A DNA stretch of 64,000 bases from contig CAAGLA010000014.1 of assembly GCA_900770655.1 (NCBI GenBank), positions 6,787 through 70,786 on the forward strand, in the 5' to 3' direction. A program made the translations under genes and the position numbers. Positions 60,237 through 64,000 of the stretch are shown in pieces. This DNA is from Bacteroidaceae bacterium. GTDB lineage: Bacteria; Bacteroidota; Bacteroidia; Bacteroidales; Bacteroidaceae. The first letter of the stretch is position 1; each line of letters opens with the position of its first letter. The notes below the pieces were generated by a model. It was not told where the DNA came from. It made no database searches and saw nothing but the letters and a program-made list of their open reading frames with translations.

Positions 60237-60503
60237 TTACATAACTTCATTCCAACAATATCCCATTAACATTGCAACGTTACAATCGCTACCAGTAAAA
60301 TATAGATGACTACCACTGCAATCGGTGAAAAAACCATTATAGTCCATACATCTGTCCAACTTCAACTCGCATCGTCCCTGATAAATGTCGTATGCTTCTG
60401 TACAGTTATGTGCCTCTCCGTGATTTTCTGTACAGGATATTCCTTCATTGTTGCTATCCTCTGGCTCATCTGTAGTTCTAACTTTTATTTTGAAATATTG
60501 TTG
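60237..60503 (-). pseudogene. Cysteine-rich open frame without a start codon
   Basis: An 88-codon open frame ends at 60237 and reads DEPEDSNNEGISCTENHGEA, CTEAYDIYQGRCELKLDRCM, DYNGFFTDCSGSHLYFTGSD and CNVAMLMGYCWNEVM. It has seven Cys with regular spacing, so it looks like real extracytoplasmic protein sequence. It opens at a stop (60504) inside the end of the lipoprotein gene at 60485 and has no upstream ATG. Either the front is lost or it was once fused to that lipoprotein through a frame change in an AAC-rich stretch. Between 60159 and 60236 I see nothing. Confidence 0.45.
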
Positions 60504-61093
60504 TTATTCATATTACTTAGGTTCTTTTCTCCTAAATCAAAAACTATAGCATAATCGCCGATGTATATCTTCGATGGTAAGAATTCTTTGTTGAATTCTG
60601 TGTGTATACTATGTGATGTCTGCTCTCTGCCAAGAATCTTTATTGCTCCCATTGCTTGTTGGGGGAAGTTATGTATATAGCCTAAACTGTCTGCTGTGTA
60701 TGTGTTTCCGCAAGCTTCAACAATAGCTTCACGCATTGGGAAATAAACTCGCATTTCGCCATCAAGAATTAATACACCTCCTAATTCTTCAATTCTTTCC
60801 TTGTTATCTTCCCATAACCTGTTTACAAACTCTCTTTCGGCTCCTTCGTACACAATAGTATTATAGCCAATTAGCCGAATGGCCACTCCTGCATCGCCGG
60901 TACTTCTTGTTATGTTTTGTGCTGCATTTGTCCTGTCAATATAAGACTGCTCGAATTCCTTAATTCTGCTGTCGGTTTCCTGTATTGCATTGTTGGAATA
61001 TTGGGTTAGCAACTCGCTATCTTTGTTTATTGTACAGGATGAAAATAATGTTGCAAGCACACACATTGTCAGTAATAAGAATTGCTGTTTCAT
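60485..61093 (-). CDS. Lipoprotein, 202 residues
   Basis: The start at 61093 gives the signal MKQQFLLLTMCVLATLFSSC with the lipidated Cys at 20. The mature part has a helical front (DSRIKEFEQSYIDRTNAAQN), then GYNTIVYEGAEREFVNRLWE, ELGGVLILDGEMRVYFPMRE and ILGREQTSHSIHTEFNKEFL. It ends in an Asn-rich stretch overlapping the Cys-rich frame. No family is recognised. It is 83 bases downstream of the TPR/HTH regulator on the same strand, so the regulator and lipoprotein are probably one operon. Confidence 0.7.
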   Translation of the reverse strand: MKQQFLLLTMCVLATLFSSCTINKDSELLTQYSNNAIQETDSRIKEFEQSYIDRTNAAQNITRSTGDAGVAIRLIGYNTIVYEGAEREFVNRLWEDNKERIEELGGVLILDGEMRVYFPMREAIVEACGNTYTADSLGYIHNFPQQAMGAIKILGREQTSHSIHTEFNKEFLPSKIYIGDYAIVFDLGEKNLSNMNNNNISK

Positions 61094-61175
61094 AAGAAAT
61101 AGAATAGTTGAATTATATATTTCATTTTGTCTATATTTGTTTCTGCAGAAATAATGCAATAACCCGAATATTACA

Positions 61176-62906
61176 CTATCTCAGAGTGCCGCCAAAAGCC
61201 TCTTCAATGCGACGCACTCTATACCATACAGTTTGTGAAGGATAACCGGTAATGTTTACTATCTGAGGATTAGTCATTCCAATCTTAAGAAGGTAGCATA
61301 TACGTAGGATAGGCAGTTTTACATCCTTCAAACGCTCTTGTATCTCTTTTGTAAAGCCCGGATATAGGGTGTCTACAGCTGCCAGCAGTTCACTCCAGTC
61401 ATCGTCGGAAAGGGATATTTTTCCGGTTGCAGCCTTCTTGTATTTAGCAATTATTTCCGGGGCATTGGCTACACCGGATTCAAAATTCTTCATCAGTGTA
61501 AGTTTTGTTAGAGATTCATTCTGCATCAACAGTTTTTTAATGGTATCGTCGGCCTCCTCCAATTCTTCATTAAGAACAATGATACGCTGTTTGTTATTTT
61601 CTAACTCTTTCTCCTTAGTTACAATAATTTCATTGCTTTCGGTAAGTTCCTTCTCATATTGTTCAATGTGTTCACGCGCGCTCTTGATTGCTCCATTCTT
61701 GGCTGTGATAATCTTTAGCATAAGGCTATGGCGACGGTAAAACAAGAGCGAGATAAAGAGCAGTACAACAATAAACAACAAAACCGACACTACCCACCAA
61801 AAACGCGTCTGCGATGCCTGCAGCAATATTGCAGCCTCCTCTTCGCGGTTACGATGATATTGGAATTCATTCATTGAGTTCCTTGTATGCTCAATATTCA
61901 TTTCACTACGCCATTCATTATTTGCCCTGTTGAAAAGAAGTGCATATTCTGTAGCAAGTTCGTACTCCCCTTTTGCTGCATAATATATCATTAAATCCCG
62001 AGACGCGTTATATCTATCAGCTACATATTCTGTGGTTTCATATAGTCTATGATAAAGAGGCGCAGCACTATCGGGCGATACAAATTTTGCTAAATAGTCG
62101 GCACAAGCTATAAGATAATTGTTCGGCAGTGAATCCTCGGGAATACTTTGCAAAAAGGAGTAACAATAATCGGCTTCGGCTTTGCAACCGAATGAGGTAA
62201 GGTCGAGTAAACACGACGCCAACACTTTGGCATATTCACGCAGGGTGCCGGTTTTTAGAATTTCCCCAATTGTAATACGATTATATTTTATTGCATTGAT
62301 GCTATCATCCAAATAATAATAACAATTTGAAATAGAAGCATAGTTTACTATTACAGTTCTCTTATTCCATTTTTTTGCAATTTCCAATGCTTTTAACGAC
62401 ATTTTTAAAGACTCTTGGTAGTTTATCTGTTTTCTATAAAGTGACGTTAATTGTAAATAGGAGCACTCCCATATTGCGCTGTCTATGTCTGTATTGTTCT
62501 CGGCAATAGATACTGCTTCAAGAAGATACCTTACCGCCCGGGGGCTGTCGCGCATATCGCGATAGACACGGCCCATATAATAACAAACTTCCTGTTTGTC
62601 TATCGTTGTTCCATTCTCCATAAAGTAACTGTACAGTTCGCAAATTAAGCTATCACTTGTATGTGTAATGTACGCTTTATCCCTGAGCCGTACACCAAGC
62701 AATGCATATTTATTACGCATATACTCACTCTCTTCTTCAAACAATGGGGCAAGAGAGTCGAAGCGGGCAATTGCTGCTGTAGCACAAGTATCGCCCATAG
62801 ACTGCGTTGAAAGAAGTTCATTGAGCAATGGGGCGTTTTCACGCTTTCCGCAAGCGAGACAGAACAAAATAAATAAAAGAAATATGGGAGCCGGTTTCTT
62901 GTACAT
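61176..62906 (-). CDS. Membrane-anchored TPR protein with coiled coil and C-terminal helix-turn-helix
   Basis: 576 residues from the start at 62906, giving a lipoprotein-type signal MYKKPAPIFLLFILFCLACG. TPR-like helices fill about 40-360 (YYMGRVYRDMRDSPRAVRYL, SLYRKQINYQESLKMSLKAL). A transmembrane helix follows (FWWVVSVLLFIVVLLFISLL), then a coiled coil (ESNEIIVTKEKELENNKQRI). The cytoplasmic end resembles a helix-turn-helix: LRICYLLKIGMTNPQIVNIT, GYPSQTVWYRVRRIEEAF. This layout is a known Bacteroidota type of one-component membrane regulator. It could control the surrounding secreted-protein genes. The signal for the TPR part is unknown. The ATG at 62921 is an alternative start. Confidence 0.75.
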   Translation of the reverse strand: MYKKPAPIFLLFILFCLACGKRENAPLLNELLSTQSMGDTCATAAIARFDSLAPLFEEESEYMRNKYALLGVRLRDKAYITHTSDSLICELYSYFMENGTTIDKQEVCYYMGRVYRDMRDSPRAVRYLLEAVSIAENNTDIDSAIWECSYLQLTSLYRKQINYQESLKMSLKALEIAKKWNKRTVIVNYASISNCYYYLDDSINAIKYNRITIGEILKTGTLREYAKVLASCLLDLTSFGCKAEADYCYSFLQSIPEDSLPNNYLIACADYLAKFVSPDSAAPLYHRLYETTEYVADRYNASRDLMIYYAAKGEYELATEYALLFNRANNEWRSEMNIEHTRNSMNEFQYHRNREEEAAILLQASQTRFWWVVSVLLFIVVLLFISLLFYRRHSLMLKIITAKNGAIKSAREHIEQYEKELTESNEIIVTKEKELENNKQRIIVLNEELEEADDTIKKLLMQNESLTKLTLMKNFESGVANAPEIIAKYKKAATGKISLSDDDWSELLAAVDTLYPGFTKEIQERLKDVKLPILRICYLLKIGMTNPQIVNITGYPSQTVWYRVRRIEEAFGGTLR

Positions 62907-63108
62907 AGTAGTTTTTTGCATATAACAACCGCGAAGATAGTATAAATAAACAGCAAAAAGCCGGAAAAAGTATCCAATATTATCCAATTCTCAAAGGGCT
63001 TACAACAAAAAAGGTGTAAAAACATACAATGCTATTCATTTGTTTACAACGTATTACCTGTGCAGATTAAATTATTCCAAAACTTTGGATGTGTTTGGAT
63101 GCAAAAAA
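62907..63108. other. Divergent intergenic region
   Basis: Lies between the TPR/HTH gene and the DUF3244-like gene. TATCTTCG at about 62940 on the minus strand is one base off the minus-7 consensus. No gene was seen. Confidence 0.35.
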
Positions 63109-63140
63109 TTTGCGATAGGTTGCCATAAAAAATACTTTTG
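63109..63140 (+). promoter_or_regulatory. Promoter of the DUF3244-like gene
   Basis: TTTG (63109-63112), a 20-base spacer, TACTTTTG (63133-63140): exact consensus. The same promoter with its flank is found at the remnant 59698-59729. Confidence 0.75.
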
Positions 63141-63176
63141 TTTAACAGAAACCGATATAACTAAAAATATACAGAT

Positions 63177-63596
63177 ATGGAAAAGACAATTAAACGAGTT
63201 TGTACACTGGCATTTTTTTTCATTGCATTCATTTGTAATGCAAATTCGCAAACAATTACACTAACAGGCGATCCTATTGATGGCGGTGAGAATCTAAGGG
63301 ATGAAGACGTGGATATAGAAGATTCAAGAAGAGACCTCTCTATAACAGATGTTATTCTTCCAGTTCTAACCTTCGATTCCGGCCGTGACGAAATTTCAAT
63401 AATAAGCACAGCGGTAACTTTTGAGAATGTTGAATATGAGATTTGTAACGAAGTGGGTACAACATACATTTCCGGTATGCTCTATTTAATTAAAGGTGAG
63501 GAAGAATTCATTTCTACAGAGCTATTGCCTAGCGGCACTTATACCATTTGTATAAATATTGACAACTGTTCATATTACGGAACATTCACAAAATAG
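63177..63596 (+). CDS. DUF3244-like small secreted protein
   Basis: 139 residues with a signal peptide (MEKTIKRVCTLAFFFIAFIC, then NANSQTITLTGDP). The mature part has a short acidic linker (RDEDVDIEDSRRDLSITDVI) and a beta-sandwich (LTFDSGRDEISIISTAVTFE, NVEYEICNEVGTTYISGMLY, ISTELLPSGTYTICINIDNC), ending SYYGTFTK. The pattern resembles the DUF3244 family of Bacteroidota. It is divergent from the TPR/HTH regulator, with its own promoter and a strong terminator. Function is unknown. Confidence 0.8.
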   Translation: MEKTIKRVCTLAFFFIAFICNANSQTITLTGDPIDGGENLRDEDVDIEDSRRDLSITDVILPVLTFDSGRDEISIISTAVTFENVEYEICNEVGTTYISGMLYLIKGEEEFISTELLPSGTYTICINIDNCSYYGTFTK

Positions 63597-63628
63597 CGAT
63601 AACCCGAAAATTTATTATTGACCGGTGT

Positions 63629-63664
63629 CTTTGTCATTACTCCTCGCGAGGAGTAATGACAAAG
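63629..63664 (+). terminator. Perfect 36-base palindrome after the DUF3244-like gene
   Basis: CTTTGTCATTACTCCTCG is followed by its exact reverse complement and then TTATTTTTGTTG. It may act as the terminator of the 63177 gene; the CATTACTCCTCGCGAGGAG form also resembles small dispersed repeats. Confidence 0.7.
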
Positions 63665-63712
63665 TTATTTTTGTTGTATGCTCTTTGGGGCTAACGGCCC
63701 TTTGCACAATGC

Positions 63713-63811
63713 TTACCACTCTTCGAGTATTCTTGCAGCCTCTTCGTTGCCTGCTTCCGTGGCTTGGGTGTAGAGGCGCTTGGCGCAGCGTTTGTTCCAT
63801 TCAATAGAAAT
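63713..63811 (-). pseudogene. C-terminal fragment of a Sel1-repeat protein
   Basis: The minus strand reads AKRLYTQATEAGNEEAARIL then EEW and stop, matching the end of the MG2/Sel1 protein at 47495 (AKELYREAAAAGNEEAARIL, EEW). The frame is closed by a stop at 63812-63814, so only about 32 codons survive. It is a remnant of another Sel1-ending gene. Confidence 0.7.
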
Positions 63812-63814
63812 TTA

Positions 63815-64000
63815 GTGTGGGAATGTTTGTTTGCAAGCAAGTTTACACACTTGCATACCCGCAATTATTGACAGTGGCGGTGGTTTATTAACAATACTTT
63901 TGCTATGTTCATTGCCGGAGTAATTTCAAACATAAACCGTCACCGATAAAATTACAGCAAACAACCGTTCAAACAGCGGACAAGGAGAGGAATTGTTTGA
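63815..64000. other. Right end of the window, no gene seen
   Basis: TACTTTTG at 63895-63902 on the plus strand is an exact minus-7 element, but no convincing minus-33 element or gene start follows before the window ends. It may serve a gene outside the window. Confidence 0.35.

Noticed and set aside
63625..63807. Plus and minus 60-residue frames around the 36-base palindrome
   Set aside because: They arise from the palindrome and from the wrong frames of the Sel1 fragment.

Overview
This 64 kb window comes from the chromosome of a member of Bacteroidota, almost certainly order Bacteroidales. The main evidence is a complete porP-gldKLMN (type IX secretion) operon, many promoters of the Bacteroidota form TTTG-N19-21-TAnnTTTG, the purH-mreB gene pair, DUF2723, DUF2795, PCMD, Calycin-like and DUF3244-like proteins, and short tails of the type carried by type IX cargo. 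I see no tRNA, rRNA, CRISPR array or intact transposase.

Layout. (1) 0-1.8 kb: the 5' end of mreB and purH. (2) 2.1-10.1 kb: an accessory block read entirely on the minus strand. It holds two PD-(D/E)XK nuclease-like proteins, a protein derived from the housekeeping sigma factor RpoD, and several unrecognised genes. Signs of decay are an apparent frameshift, an in-frame stop followed by 49 coding-like codons, and an in-frame repeat insertion. (3) 10.4-21.4 kb: conserved genes nadB, dacB, queG, a polysaccharide deacetylase, a DUF2723 membrane protein and priA. (4) 21.4-25.1 kb: three small related lipoproteins, an MscS-type channel and an outer-membrane barrel. (5) 25.2-31.2 kb: porP-gldK-gldL-gldM-gldN. 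(6) 31.3-41.5 kb: a PCMD/barrel/Calycin-like operon, an operon of two FHA plus zinc-ribbon proteins, two polytopic membrane proteins, and a 1135-residue LRR surface protein with a type IX-like tail.

(7) 41.6-44.6 kb: a tandem duplication of a DUF6973-like gene plus lipoprotein, with one copy frameshifted and carrying a damaged promoter. (8) 44.6-51.9 kb: DUF2795, a PduO-type adenosyltransferase, a methyltransferase-like protein, metK behind a SAM-II riboswitch, and an MG2-like/Sel1 surface protein with its lipoprotein partner. (9) 52-57.3 kb: two O-antigen-ligase-like/TPR membrane proteins around a transglutaminase-like protein. (10) 57.4-64 kb: small secreted proteins and lipoproteins with several pseudogenes and duplicated promoter fragments, next to a membrane-anchored TPR/helix-turn-helix regulator.

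How the genes relate. The type IX operon would build the machine that exports proteins with C-terminal sorting tails. Two candidates (31345-32322 and 38096-41503) end in closely similar tails. metK supplies SAM and is probably controlled by SAM through its leader. The least ordinary items are the RpoD-derived protein in the nuclease block, paired palindromes at similar distances upstream of two unrelated envelope genes, the SAM-II leader in a Bacteroidota metK, the tandem toxin-like/lipoprotein pair, and the fast-decaying secreted-protein region at the right end. All calls come from reading the sequence by eye; no database search was run.
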